Assembly: GCA_901538445.1 (NCBI GenBank) | Contig: LR594585.1 | Coordinates: forward strand, 424,786 to 488,785 | Reading direction: 5' to 3' | Length of the DNA stretch: 64,000 nucleotides | From: Gemmataceae bacterium | GTDB lineage: Bacteria > Planctomycetota > Planctomycetia > Gemmatales > Gemmataceae | Part shown: positions 32,302 to 41,002 of the stretch, piece after piece | How positions within the stretch are numbered: the first letter of the stretch is position 1 | Layout of the letters: the number at the start of each line of letters is the position of its first letter | Program-made: the position numbers and the translations under genes | Notes under the pieces: generated by a model | Database searches by the model: none | Told to the model about the DNA's origin: nothing | What the model saw: only the letters and a program-made list of their open reading frames with translations

Positions 32302-34749
32302 ATGTCGGCGAAGACCGAAGAACCGATCGCGCCGCGGTTCCGTCTCGACGCGGTGGCGCTGACGCTGTTCGCCGCCGGGTGCGCGCTGGCCGCCGCCGTG
32401 GCGACCTACCGCCCGCTCTCGGGCACGGCCAACGTCTTCGGCGGCCCCGGCGACGACGCGGCCGCGGTGCTGGTGAACGCGCTCGGGTGGGGCGCGGTCG
32501 TGTTCCTCGCGTCGTGGTTCGTCGTCTCGGGGCTGCTCGTCGTGAACCGGTCGCCGGTGCGGCTCCTCGTCCGGCTCACGGGGTGGGCCGCGCTCACGAC
32601 GGCCGCCGCGGTCGCGGCCGACTGGTTCGACAGCGGGTTGCCACAGGTCTCGGCGGCGGGGAAGGGGGGCTCCGTCGGGGCGTACCTCCGGTTCCAACTC
32701 GACGACTCGCACGCGCCGGCCGCAGCCCGCGTTGCGTTCGGCGCGACGGTCCTGCTCGGCCTGCTCCTCGCCGCCGACTACTTCGTCACGGGCGTGCTGC
32801 GGCTCGTGTGGGCCGTGCTCCGCGGCGTGTGGAAGGCGGCGGTGTGGAGCAACGACCGCGTGGCCGACGGGAGCGAGAAGGTGATCGCGGGGCTGGAGGT
32901 TGCCGCGAAGGCCGTGGCCGCCGCGATCCCCGCGGACCGGGGCCGCTCGCCCGTGGTCGCCGAGGTGCCGGTCGCCGCAGAGCCGCAGGTTGCGGCTCCG
33001 GCCGCGGCCGCGGCACCCGTGCCGGTCCCCGTCGTGAAGCCGAAGCGGGCACCGAGGGCCGAGGTGGTGCCGCCGGCCCCCACGGTTCCGGCCGGTGAAG
33101 CGCCGCCCGAGCAACCCGCGGAGCCGGCGCGGGTCGAGGACATCCCGATCCACGTTCACGCCGAGCCGACGATCATCCCGATGGTCCGCGTCGCGCCCGC
33201 GGCGGTCGCGCCGCTGCACCCGGCTCCCGAGGAGCCGGCCGCACCGCCCTACCTGCCCCCGCCGCTCGAACTCCTCAAGGACCCCGAGCCGTTCGCGGTC
33301 GAGGACCACGAGATCAAGCTCCGCGAGATGGCCGCGCTACTCGAGAAGACGTGCCTCGATTTCGGCATCAAGATCAAGGTCGTCGGCATCCACACCGGCC
33401 CGGTGATCACCCAGTACGAGGTGTCGCTCGAAACCGGCCTGCGGCTCAACAAGGTCACGAACCTCGCCGACGACCTCGCGCTGAACCTGCGGGTGTCGAG
33501 CGTGCGGGTCGTCGCGCCGCTGCCGGGCCGCAACACCGTCGGCATCGAGGTGCCCAACGAGATCCGCCAGGCGGTGCGGCTCAAGGAACTCGTCGCCGCG
33601 ACGGCGAACACGCCGAAGGTCAGCAAGTTCAAGCTGCCGCTGTTCGTGGGCAAGGACGTCGAGGGCCGGCCGCTCGCCTACGACCTCGCCACGATGCCGC
33701 ACCTGCTCATCGCGGGCAGCACCGGCACCGGTAAGTCGGTGTGCCTCAACACGATCATCATCAGCCTGCTCCTGAGCCGCGGCCCCGAGGAGTGCCGGCT
33801 CATTCTGATCGACCCGAAGAAGGTCGAGCTGACACAGTTCGCGCAGATCCCGCACCTCATGACGCCGGTGGTGAAGGACGAGAAGAAGGCCGACGCGATC
33901 CTGGCGTGGGCGGTGGACAAGATGGAGGAGCGGTACGAGTTCCTGCACCGCGCCCGGGTGCGGAACATCGCCGCGTACAACGAGCTGCCCTACGAGGAGA
34001 TCACCCGGCGGATGAACCCGGACAGCGTCGAGGACCTGAAGAACATCCCGCGGAAGATGCCGTACATCGTCATCGTCATCGACGAGGTCGGCGACCTGAT
34101 GATGAAGATGAAGAAGGAGATCGAGGGGAACATCATCCTGCTGGCGCAGAAGGCGCGGGCCGCGGGCATCCACCTGATCCTCGCGACGCAGAAGCCGACC
34201 GTGGACGTCATCACCGGCCTCATCAAGTCGAACCTGCCGGCCCGCATGTGCTTCCGGGTGACCAACCGGTCCGATAGCGCCGTGGTGCTCGACGAGAAGG
34301 GGGCCGAGCGGCTGCTGGGCCGGGGCGACATGCTGTTCCTCCAGACCGGCGTGACGACCCGAGCGCAGGGCGCGTTGGTCGAGGACGACGAGATCGAGCG
34401 CGTGGTCGAGGCGATCGCGACCGAGACGCCGAACTACGACAGCGAGCTGCTGAACCTGAAGACCCGCGAGCAGAAGGAGGCGGGCGCGACCGAGGGGAGC
34501 GGGGAGGTCGGCGAGAAGCTCCGCGAGCGCGACCCGCTGTACGAGCAGGCCGTCGAGATCGTGATCCGCGAGCAGCGCGGGAGCACGTCGCTGCTGCAAC
34601 GCGCGCTGGGCATCGGGTACGGCAAGGCGTCGCGGTTCGTGGACTACATGGCCGAGGACGGCATCGTCGGCGGGTTCAACGGGAGCAACGCCCGGCAGGT
34701 GCTGATCGCCCCCGACGAGTGGGAGAGCCGCAAGAAGGCCGCGGGGTGA
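32302..34749 (+). CDS. ftsK: DNA translocase FtsK/SpoIIIE
   Basis: 815 residues from the ATG at 32302. The N-terminal region has membrane helices (about 17-33, 60-90, 105-115, 145-170). A Pro/Ala/Val-rich linker spans about 215-330. The motor includes KVTNLADDLALNLRVSSVRV (alpha subdomain), Walker A AGSTGTGKS at about 470-478 and Walker B VIVIDEVGDLM, with EGNIILLAQKARAAGIHLILATQKP. The winged-helix gamma domain is at the end (YEQAVEIVIREQRGSTSLLQRALGIGYGKASRFVDYM), which reads KOPS-type polarity signals. It pumps chromosome termini through the septum. Planctomycetes lack FtsZ, so its partner machinery here differs from the classical divisome. Confidence 0.95.
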   Translation: MSAKTEEPIAPRFRLDAVALTLFAAGCALAAAVATYRPLSGTANVFGGPGDDAAAVLVNALGWGAVVFLASWFVVSGLLVVNRSPVRLLVRLTGWAALTTAAAVAADWFDSGLPQVSAAGKGGSVGAYLRFQLDDSHAPAAARVAFGATVLLGLLLAADYFVTGVLRLVWAVLRGVWKAAVWSNDRVADGSEKVIAGLEVAAKAVAAAIPADRGRSPVVAEVPVAAEPQVAAPAAAAAPVPVPVVKPKRAPRAEVVPPAPTVPAGEAPPEQPAEPARVEDIPIHVHAEPTIIPMVRVAPAAVAPLHPAPEEPAAPPYLPPPLELLKDPEPFAVEDHEIKLREMAALLEKTCLDFGIKIKVVGIHTGPVITQYEVSLETGLRLNKVTNLADDLALNLRVSSVRVVAPLPGRNTVGIEVPNEIRQAVRLKELVAATANTPKVSKFKLPLFVGKDVEGRPLAYDLATMPHLLIAGSTGTGKSVCLNTIIISLLLSRGPEECRLILIDPKKVELTQFAQIPHLMTPVVKDEKKADAILAWAVDKMEERYEFLHRARVRNIAAYNELPYEEITRRMNPDSVEDLKNIPRKMPYIVIVIDEVGDLMMKMKKEIEGNIILLAQKARAAGIHLILATQKPTVDVITGLIKSNLPARMCFRVTNRSDSAVVLDEKGAERLLGRGDMLFLQTGVTTRAQGALVEDDEIERVVEAIATETPNYDSELLNLKTREQKEAGATEGSGEVGEKLRERDPLYEQAVEIVIREQRGSTSLLQRALGIGYGKASRFVDYMAEDGIVGGFNGSNARQVLIAPDEWESRKKAAG

Positions 34750-34973
34750 GTGGTGAACCGGGTTTCCGATCGCGGCCATCCCAGGGGCGCGCCTGGTGAC
34801 ATGCGCGCGGCGTGTGTCGTTTCGGAGCACCGGGACGGATTCGTGCCCGGTTTGGCGGCAACCGACCTGACCTCGCGCCTCGCGGAGGTTACCATTGAGT
34901 GGGATGGTTCGCGTTGACCCGCCAAGCGGTTTGAGTTACGGCGGGGTAGACCGAACAAATCGAGGGAGCAGCC

Positions 34974-35249
34974 ATGCCGACCATGACCCCACCTGCCGGC
35001 ACGGAAGTGCGGTGGCTCGCGTGCCGTATCGATAAGGGAATGTTCGACGACGAGTTGGCCGTCACCTACCCCGCTGAGGGAGAGAGGCAGAAGTCGGTGT
35101 TCGTCTCGAACTCTGCGGCCCAAGGGCAACCAGGCCAGACGGGTAAGGTGCGGATTACCTTAATCCGCCAGAACGGAACGCTGTTCGGGGTTCTCCCCTC
35201 CTCGAATCAGGACATCGTGACCGTAAGGGAGGCGGACCTCACCACATGA
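34974..35249 (+). CDS. Small protein coupled to the dCTP-deaminase-like gene
   Basis: A 91-residue protein with AGGGAG upstream of the ATG. It is mostly beta strand (EVRWLACRIDKGMFDDELAVTYP, KSVFVSNSAAQ, KVRITLIRQNGTLFGVLP), has no signal peptide or cysteine motif, and is not recognised. Its stop overlaps the start of the next gene in ATGA, so the two products are translationally coupled. The pair is less GC-biased in its third codon positions than its neighbours, hinting at horizontal acquisition. Confidence 0.7.
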   Translation: MPTMTPPAGTEVRWLACRIDKGMFDDELAVTYPAEGERQKSVFVSNSAAQGQPGQTGKVRITLIRQNGTLFGVLPSSNQDIVTVREADLTT

Positions 35250-35836
35250 TCCTGTCAAACGTGGAAATTCAACGGGCCATCGACGAGCGGCGACTGTTGA
35301 TCGACCCCGAGCCACAACCCCGCCAGCCGACCGGGACAGCGGGTGAGGACTGTCCCTACCAAACCACGTCGGTCGATTTGAGGCTCGGAGACCAGATTTC
35401 TTACTTCAAAGAGGGGTTGCCGCTCGACATTAACCTGTCGCGGGGCGGATTCGCCCGCCTGTTCGGGCCGATGTCTGAGAGCCAAACGATCAGCAGCGGA
35501 CAGCCGTTCGTCTTGCGACCAAACCGTCTCGTTCTCGGCCGGACGCTTGAGAAGGTTACACTCCCGATCGTGCCAGATGGGCAGTCACTCGCGGCCCGCG
35601 TGGAGGGGAAAAGCTCGTACGCCCGGTGCGGGCTCCTGATCCACTTCACCGCCCCGACGATTCATGCCGGATTCTCCGGGACGATCACCTTGGAACTGAT
35701 CAACCTCGGCCCGTGCAACATCTCGCTTTACCCCGGCACGCCGATCTGTCAGCTTATCTTGGAAGCGGTTCTCGGGGTGCCGTTCAGGAACGACAGCCAA
35801 TTCCAGAACCAGACCCGGCCGGGCGGCAACGTCTAA
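35246..35836 (+). CDS. dCTP deaminase / dUTPase-fold protein
   Basis: A 196-residue trimeric dUTPase-fold protein. The family core is ARVEGKSSYARCGL (residues 117-130), HFTAPTIHAGFSG (133-145) and TITLELIN, with the catalytic Glu at 150, then LYPGTPICQLIL. Deaminases normally have an Arg or Lys followed by SS (here K122-S-S) and a TAxxID element. In this protein that element reads TAPTIH, so the usual arginine and aspartate are replaced. It may be dCTP deaminase, dUTPase or a divergent nucleotide-binding protein. Homologues also serve as phage-defence nucleotide depleters. It overlaps its upstream partner by 4 bp. Confidence 0.8.
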   Translation: MILSNVEIQRAIDERRLLIDPEPQPRQPTGTAGEDCPYQTTSVDLRLGDQISYFKEGLPLDINLSRGGFARLFGPMSESQTISSGQPFVLRPNRLVLGRTLEKVTLPIVPDGQSLAARVEGKSSYARCGLLIHFTAPTIHAGFSGTITLELINLGPCNISLYPGTPICQLILEAVLGVPFRNDSQFQNQTRPGGNV

Positions 35837-36246
35837 GGACTGCCGGGTAGTTCCGACTGCGTCGGAGGCGACAACCGCCCCCCGCTCGCCCAGACGCGCA
35901 GCACAAGCACCCCCAGCGCGATGCCGGCCCAGTCGATGAGCACGTCGGTCCACTTCCCGGTGCGGCCCCAGCCGAGCGCGTGCTGCAGCACCTCCGACAG
36001 CACGCCGTGCAGCGCGAGCAGCGCCACGACGCCCCAGAACCCGCGGCGGCGCAGCGGGAGCCACGCGGCGAGAATTGTGAGGAAGGTGTAGCCGCCCAGG
36101 TGGGCGCACTTCGAGGCGATGAACTTCAGGTCCGTGGGGATGACCTCGCCGACCGCCTCGGGGACGGGGCTCGGTTCGAGGAGCTTCCACGTCCACAGGC
36201 CGAGGAAGGTCAGGAACACCGCGGTGGGCAGGGCGGTGCGGGTCAC
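35833..36246 (-). CDS. VanZ-like membrane protein
   Basis: 137 residues from the GTG at 36246, with four hydrophobic segments (about 6-20, 50-65, 70-85, 105-120). The VanZ-type signature runs HLGGYTFLTILAAW followed by LHGVLSEVLQHALGWGRTGKWTDVLIDWAGIALG, including the conserved S/E-x-Q and D-x-x-x-D/N residues. VanZ relatives alter teicoplanin sensitivity, but most have unknown roles in cell-envelope physiology. The start codon overlaps the mcsB stop (GTGA), so it is the last gene of the mcs cluster. Its 3' end overlaps the convergent deaminase gene by 4 bp. Confidence 0.8.
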   Translation of the reverse strand: MTRTALPTAVFLTFLGLWTWKLLEPSPVPEAVGEVIPTDLKFIASKCAHLGGYTFLTILAAWLPLRRRGFWGVVALLALHGVLSEVLQHALGWGRTGKWTDVLIDWAGIALGVLVLRVWASGGRLSPPTQSELPGSP

Positions 36247-37310
36247 CGGTGCGATCCGAGTTCGCGGAGGCGGGTCTTCAGGTACTTCGCCCGCGCCGCG
36301 TTCCGCTCCTCGCCGTCGAGCGCGTGGCCGACGAGCTTCTGGAGGTGGGCCGCCTGCGTCTGGATGAAGAGCTGGTTCACCGCGGTCGCGGGGACGTCGT
36401 CGATGAGTCGCAGGTTGATCCCGAGCCGCACGACCGAGAGCAGTTCCATCGTCTCCTCGGCGGTGATCATGGTCGCGCTGCCGAGGGTGCCGAGCGCGCG
36501 GGCGACGCGGTCCTGCTCGGCCTGCCGCCGCTCCTTCATCAGCACGGCGCGGGCCTGCCGCTCGTACTGGAGGATGGTGAGGATCACCTCCTTGATCTCG
36601 CCGAGGATCTTCTGCTCCGACTTGCCGAGCGTGACCTGGTTGGAGATCTGGTACAGGTCGCCGAACGCCCGGCTCCCCTCCCCGTGGCCGCCGCGGACCG
36701 CGAGGTTGATCTTCTGGAGCGCCCGGAACACCTTGTCGATCTGCTTCGTGATGCCGAGCGCCGGCAGGTGGAGCATCACGCTGCCGCGGAGCCCGGTGCC
36801 GACGTTCGTGGGGCACGCGGTGAGGTACCCGAACTGGGAGTGGAAGGCGTAGGGGAGCCGGGCCTCCAGCGCGTCGTCGAGCTTGTCGATGTCGGCCCAG
36901 GCGTCGTCGAGGGCGAACCCGCTGCGGAGCACCTGGAGCCGCAGGTGGTCCTCCTCGTTGACCATGACGCTGGCCGACTCCTTGGCGTCGAACGCGACCC
37001 CCCGCGGGCCCTCGAGGACGGCGGCGAGCTCGCGGCTGATGAGCTGCCGCTCGACGAGGAACTGGCGGTCGAGCACGGTCATGCCCGGCACGTCGTGGTA
37101 GTCGAGCTTGAACGGGAGCTCGACGCGGCCGACGGCCTCCTTGACCCGGGTGACGATCTCGCCCTTCTGGGCGGCGGTGGCGCGGCCGGTGAACGGGTAG
37201 TCGGCGAGGTTGCGGGCCAGGCGGATGCGGGTGGAGACGACCACGTCCGACTCGGGACCGGTCCCGCGGAGCCACTCGCCGAGGTTGGGGAGCAGGGTGT
37301 CGAGGTTCAT
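36243..37310 (-). CDS. mcsB: Protein arginine kinase McsB
   Basis: 355 residues from the ATG at 37310, the family length. It is an ATP:guanido phosphotransferase: VVVSTRIRLARNL for nucleotide phosphate binding (residues 23-35), VMVNEEDHLR with the catalytic glutamates (E119/E120), and ACPTNVGTGLRGSVMLHLP with the conserved cysteine C166 and nucleotide-binding arginine. A C-terminal phospho-arginine-binding region follows. In Firmicutes it phosphorylates arginines of misfolded proteins and hands them to ClpCP. Here it follows an mcsA gene by 50 bp, as in that operon, but no ctsR or clpC lies in the window. Confidence 0.93.
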   Translation of the reverse strand: MNLDTLLPNLGEWLRGTGPESDVVVSTRIRLARNLADYPFTGRATAAQKGEIVTRVKEAVGRVELPFKLDYHDVPGMTVLDRQFLVERQLISRELAAVLEGPRGVAFDAKESASVMVNEEDHLRLQVLRSGFALDDAWADIDKLDDALEARLPYAFHSQFGYLTACPTNVGTGLRGSVMLHLPALGITKQIDKVFRALQKINLAVRGGHGEGSRAFGDLYQISNQVTLGKSEQKILGEIKEVILTILQYERQARAVLMKERRQAEQDRVARALGTLGSATMITAEETMELLSVVRLGINLRLIDDVPATAVNQLFIQTQAAHLQKLVGHALDGEERNAARAKYLKTRLRELGSHR

Positions 37311-37360
37311 CCTGGCGGTTTCCTTCGCACGCGGCGCGGGCGGGGCGGCCCGCGCCGCGG

Positions 37361-37846
37361 TCACTGTGTGGCTTCCATCTGGCGGATCAGGTCGCGGAGC
37401 CGGGCGGCTTCCTCGTAGTCCTCGGTGCGGGCCGCGGCGGCCATCTCGCCGCGGAGCGCGTCGAGGCGGGCGGTGCGGGCCCCCGCGGGCACCTTGCCCG
37501 CGTGCGCCGTGCCGCGGTGGACCCGCTCGAGGAGCGGGCCGAGGATGGCGGCGAACGCGTCGTAGTCGTGGGCGCACCCGAACCGGCCCTCGCCCTTGAA
37601 CGCGGCGTAGGTCATGCCGCACTTGGGGCAGTTGAGCGGCGCGACGGCGGCCGGCGCGGCGGGGGCCGGGTCCGGGGCCATCATCAGGTTCACCAGCGCC
37701 TTCAGGTCGATCGGCTGGCCGGCCTGCTGCGGGAGCAGGTCCCGCTCCCGGGCGCACCTCTCGCACAGGTGCGCCTCGCGCTTCTTCTTGTTCACGATGT
37801 CCGTCAGGTGCACCGTGGCCACGCTGTCACAGAACATGCACTTCAC
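37361..37846 (-). CDS. mcsA: McsA-like zinc-finger/UVR-domain protein (copy 1)
   Basis: A 161-residue protein. N-terminal CMFC (3-6) and CERC (28-31) are followed by CPKC and GCAHDYDAF, forming zinc-binding pairs. A UVR motif ends the protein (LRGEMAAAARTEDYEEAARLRDLIRQMEA, about 130-158). McsA activates McsB and can bind metals. It precedes mcsB by 50 bp on the same strand, the classical order. A second mcsA-like gene lies upstream, which is unusual. Confidence 0.9.
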   Translation of the reverse strand: MKCMFCDSVATVHLTDIVNKKKREAHLCERCARERDLLPQQAGQPIDLKALVNLMMAPDPAPAAPAAVAPLNCPKCGMTYAAFKGEGRFGCAHDYDAFAAILGPLLERVHRGTAHAGKVPAGARTARLDALRGEMAAAARTEDYEEAARLRDLIRQMEATQ

Positions 37847-37901
37847 GGTGCGTCCCCTCTCCTCCGGAACCGCTTCACGGAGACCGTCCGTGTCTCCGTG
37901 C

Positions 37902-38060
37902 TCACACCGTACCGAACCCCGCCTCGATCAGTCGAATCGCGTCGCCGAGCGTGATCCCGGCTTCCTCGATCTCGCGCAGCTCCTCTGCGGTGAACGTCGC
38001 GCGCTCGCCGGCGTCCCGGTCGTCGGGTGGCGGGGCGTCCGAATCGGGCGCGGGAGACAT
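37902..38060 (-). CDS. 52-residue peptide between the two mcsA genes
   Basis: A short frame starting ATG at 38060, directly after the upstream mcsA stop (gap 19 bp). It encodes an acidic peptide: MSPAPDSDAPPPDDRDAGER, then TFTAEELREIEEAGITLGD, then AIRLIEAGFGTV. The helical second half with spaced Leu/Ile could pair with a partner. Its place inside the operon and preserved spacing support a real gene; no family was recognised. Confidence 0.55.
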   Translation of the reverse strand: MSPAPDSDAPPPDDRDAGERATFTAEELREIEEAGITLGDAIRLIEAGFGTV

Positions 38061-38079
38061 GGTCGCGCTCCTGGGGCCG

Positions 38080-38553
38080 TCAGCCCAGTTCGAGTTCCTT
38101 GATCCGGTCGCGGACCCGGGCCGCCTCCTCGTACTTCTCCTCCTCGACGAGCACCTGGAGCCGCTGCCGGAGCTGGCCGAGTTCGGCCTGGGCGGTCGCG
38201 GTGCGGGGCGCGCGGCGGGGGATCTTGCCGGCGTGCCGGGTGTCGCCGTGGACGCTGTCCATGAGCGGGAGCAGGTCCGGCTTGAACGCGTCGTAGTCGT
38301 GGCCGCACCCGAACCGCCCGTGGTTGCGGAACTCGACGAACGTGATCCCGCACGCCGGGCACCGCGCGCCGCCGGGCTCCCCGGCCGCCTCGACCGGGGC
38401 CACGCCCGGCTTCGCCGGCTTCTTGCCCACCTGCGGCTCGTACAAGTACTTCTTGGCGCAGTCCTCGCACAGGTGGACTTCCTCGAACCGCTCGTCCCCG
38501 AGCACCTCGGTGATGTGCAGCGTCGCCTGCTTCGGACAGCGTTGACACTTCAT
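38080..38553 (-). CDS. McsA-like zinc-finger/UVR-domain protein (copy 2)
   Basis: A 157-residue protein with the same plan as the downstream copy: CQRC at 3-6, CEDC at about 29-32, CPAC, then GCGHDYDAF, and a C-terminal UVR motif (QRLQVLVEEEKYEEAARVRDRIKELE). The two copies share the linker sequence R-GT/DT-HAGK-P, so they are true duplicates that have diverged. It is the first gene of the cluster. It may activate McsB under different conditions or bind a different metal. Confidence 0.88.
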   Translation of the reverse strand: MKCQRCPKQATLHITEVLGDERFEEVHLCEDCAKKYLYEPQVGKKPAKPGVAPVEAAGEPGGARCPACGITFVEFRNHGRFGCGHDYDAFKPDLLPLMDSVHGDTRHAGKIPRRAPRTATAQAELGQLRQRLQVLVEEEKYEEAARVRDRIKELELG

Positions 38554-38713
38554 GGGCCGGCCCCTGGCCGCGGGGCGTTCCCGCGGGTGTGTGCATTCTA
38601 CCAGCAGCGGCCGGCGTTGTCAGTGGCGCGCGGCCCCGGGGAACTCGCCTTGCCCCCGGCCCGGGGCCCGGGGTACGCTCCCGCGTCGCCCCGTTTGCGC
38701 GAGGGACCGCGCC

Positions 38714-40630
38714 GTGACCGCTCCGCCGCCCCCCGAGACCGATGCCGGGTTCACCGCCCGCCCCGCGTGGCTGGCCGCGGTGGCGGCGCTCCTGCTGGTC
38801 CAGGTCGGGTTCGCGCTCACCCTGTTCAGCGCCAACCGCGGGTGGGCCGCCGTCACCGACGACCGCCCGGTGCTCTCGGGCCGGCACCCGCTGCACCTGT
38901 ACCACGGGGCGCTGGGGGCCGCCGCGTTCTACGCCCGCGGCACCACGACGTGCTACGACCCGCGGTTCCAGGCCGGGTTCCCCAAGACCCCGGTGTTCGA
39001 CCCCGGGAGCCGCCCGGCCGAGCTGTTCCTGGTCCTCGCCGGGGGCGGGTACGACCCGGCCGCGTACAAGATCGGCCTGTTCTGCGTGGTCCTCGCGGTC
39101 CCGCTCGCGTTCGTGCTGGCCGGCCGCGGGGCCGGGCTCCCGCCGGGGGCCGCGGTGCTCGCGGGGGTCGCCGGCACGCTGCTGCTGTGGTCGAGGCCCG
39201 GCCGCCACGTCATCGAGGCCGGGCACCTCGACTCGCTCGGGGCCGGGCTCGCGGCGCTCGTGTTCGTCCCGTGGCTGGCCCGGTTCGCCCGCGGCCTCGG
39301 GGTCGAGGCGTGGCTCGTGCTCGCGCTCGCCGCGCTCGCCGGGTGGTTCTGCAACCCGTTCGTGTGGGTGGGGCTGATGCCCGTCGTGATCGTGTACTAC
39401 ATCGTGTTCGCCCCGCGGCACGGGCCGGGGTTCCACCTCGGGCTCGCCGGGGTCACGTTCGTCGGCGTCACCCCGAACGTGTGGTGGATGGTGGACTGGG
39501 CGAAGTTCTGGTGGCTCCGGCAGCCGATCCCCGGCGACCACCTGACGGTCCCCGACTGGCACGTCCTGGTCGGGTGCGCCCGCGACTACCCGCCGCTGTT
39601 CGCGTGCCTCCCCGGGTGGCCGGTGCTGGCCGCGGGCGGGCTGCTCGGGGCCGTGCTCGCGTGGCGGGCCGGGCACCGGTCCGCGGCCGGGCTCGGGCTC
39701 CTGGCGGCGGCGCTGGCCGTGGCCGTGGCCCGCGTGGGCGGCGCGTGGCCGGGCCTGCCCCACGGCATCTCCGACCGGCTTGTGCTGCTGGCCGGCGGGT
39801 TCCTGGTGCTCCCCGCGGCGTTCGGCGCGTGGCTCGTGCTCGACCGGTGCCGACTCGGCGGCCCGGCGGCGGGCGCGGCCCTCGCGGGGCTCCTCGTGGT
39901 CGCCTGGGCCGACGGGAGCCGCCGCCCGCTCGCGGCCGCGCTGGGCGTCTCGACGCAGCCGCTGGCCGTCGGGTTCTCCGCCGAGCAGCGCGACCTGATC
40001 GCGGCCATCAAGCAGCACACGACGAACGACGCGCGGGTCCTCTGGGACGACACGGCCGCCGACCAGCGGGGCTCGTGGAACTGGTCGGCGCTGCTCCCGG
40101 TGGCGACCGACCGCTCGTACCTCGGCGGGCTCGACCCGGACGCGGGCATGGAGCACTCGTACTGCGGGATGCGGGACCGCCAGCTCACCGGCCGCGGGCT
40201 CGGCGAGTGGTCCGACGCGGACCTCGCGGCGTTCTGCCGGTGGTACAACGTCGGCTGGGTGGTGGCCCGGAGCCCGGCGGTGATCGAGCGGTGGGCGGCG
40301 TGCCCGAGGGCCCGCGCGGTGGCCCAACTCGCCGAGGGCGGGCGGCCGGTGGTGCTGTACGCGATCGACCGCCCGCGCTCCTACGTCCTGGCGGGCACCG
40401 CGACGTGGCACTCGGCCGACGGGCGGCGCGTCGTGCTCACCGACGTGGTGCCCAACGCCGAGGGCGAGGTGCAGGTGAGCCTGCACATGATCGAGGGGCT
40501 GCGGGCGTTCCCGAGCTACGTCGAGGTGAAGGAGCTGAAGGACCCGACGGGCCGCGACCCGATCGGCCTGGTCCGGCTCCGCGTCCCCGGCCCGACCCCG
40601 CGGCTCACCCTCGCGTGGGACGCGCCGTAG
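38714..40630 (+). CDS. Large multi-pass membrane protein, unknown (possible glycosyltransferase-type)
   Basis: 638 residues from the GTG at 38714, with about twelve hydrophobic segments up to residue about 420. A soluble C-terminal domain of about 200 residues follows, probably extracytoplasmic (GSWNWSALLPVATDRSYLGG, WYNVGWVVARSPAVIERW). The shape recalls GT-C/Oligosaccharyl-transferase-like proteins and DUF6541/YfhO-like proteins with a terminal globular domain. However, no acidic DxD/ExD loop could be identified with confidence in the first luminal loop (YDPRFQAGFPKTPVFDPGSRP). The start was chosen where the first helix is preceded by a short proline-rich tail. Confidence 0.7.
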   Translation: MTAPPPPETDAGFTARPAWLAAVAALLLVQVGFALTLFSANRGWAAVTDDRPVLSGRHPLHLYHGALGAAAFYARGTTTCYDPRFQAGFPKTPVFDPGSRPAELFLVLAGGGYDPAAYKIGLFCVVLAVPLAFVLAGRGAGLPPGAAVLAGVAGTLLLWSRPGRHVIEAGHLDSLGAGLAALVFVPWLARFARGLGVEAWLVLALAALAGWFCNPFVWVGLMPVVIVYYIVFAPRHGPGFHLGLAGVTFVGVTPNVWWMVDWAKFWWLRQPIPGDHLTVPDWHVLVGCARDYPPLFACLPGWPVLAAGGLLGAVLAWRAGHRSAAGLGLLAAALAVAVARVGGAWPGLPHGISDRLVLLAGGFLVLPAAFGAWLVLDRCRLGGPAAGAALAGLLVVAWADGSRRPLAAALGVSTQPLAVGFSAEQRDLIAAIKQHTTNDARVLWDDTAADQRGSWNWSALLPVATDRSYLGGLDPDAGMEHSYCGMRDRQLTGRGLGEWSDADLAAFCRWYNVGWVVARSPAVIERWAACPRARAVAQLAEGGRPVVLYAIDRPRSYVLAGTATWHSADGRRVVLTDVVPNAEGEVQVSLHMIEGLRAFPSYVEVKELKDPTGRDPIGLVRLRVPGPTPRLTLAWDAP

Positions 40631-40658
40631 CGCCGGCGGTTCGTGTCTCCCACCGTAA

Positions 40659-40847
40659 CGCACGTCCACCGCGGCCGCGGTCGCGCGGGGGATGTACGAG
40701 TCGCGGGACTTCAGCGCCATGCCGATCCTCGCCGACGCACTCCAGGACGCGGGCTGCGAGGACGCCGAGGTGCTGGACCACTGTCGCGGGCCGGGGCCGC
40801 ACGTCCGCGGCTGTTGGGTTGTTGATTTGGTACTCGGGAAGACGTGA
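40659..40847 (+). pseudogene. Orphan C-terminal tail of a TIGR02996/SMI1-type planctomycete protein
   Basis: A frame from just after a stop at 40656 reads RTSTAAAVARGMYESRDFS, MPILADALQDAGCEDAEVL, DHCRGPGPHVRGCWVVDLVL, then GKT and stop. Gemmata proteins with an N-terminal TIGR02996 domain commonly end in this stretch. The N-terminal domain is missing, so it is a fragment, though an ATG at 40692 could give a 51-residue product. Confidence 0.6.
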
Positions 40848-40960
40848 CGAACGCTTGGCGCACTCTTCCGCACAGGACCGGCGAACCGGGGCGCGCCCGT
40901 CCCAGAACGGGACCACCGCACCGGCGGGGGCAACCGACGTGGCGCGCTCCGAAGCGGCAG

Positions 40961-40990
40961 AAGGGGTCGTGGCCTGTGCCACAACCCCTT
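40961..40990. terminator. Terminator-like hairpin next to the left tRNA-Lys half
   Basis: AAGGGG...CCCCTT hairpin with inner GTGGC/GCCAC pairing, downstream (minus strand) of the tRNA-Lys remnant. It is paralleled 42 bp from the other copy at 57285-57314. It probably descends from the terminator of the original tRNA gene. Confidence 0.55.
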
Positions 40991-41002
40991 CGGGTTTCAG
41001 GT

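Noticed and set aside
37928..40984. A 1018-residue minus-strand open frame
   Set aside because: It is antisense to the membrane-protein gene and has no family motif. High-GC stop-poor shadow.
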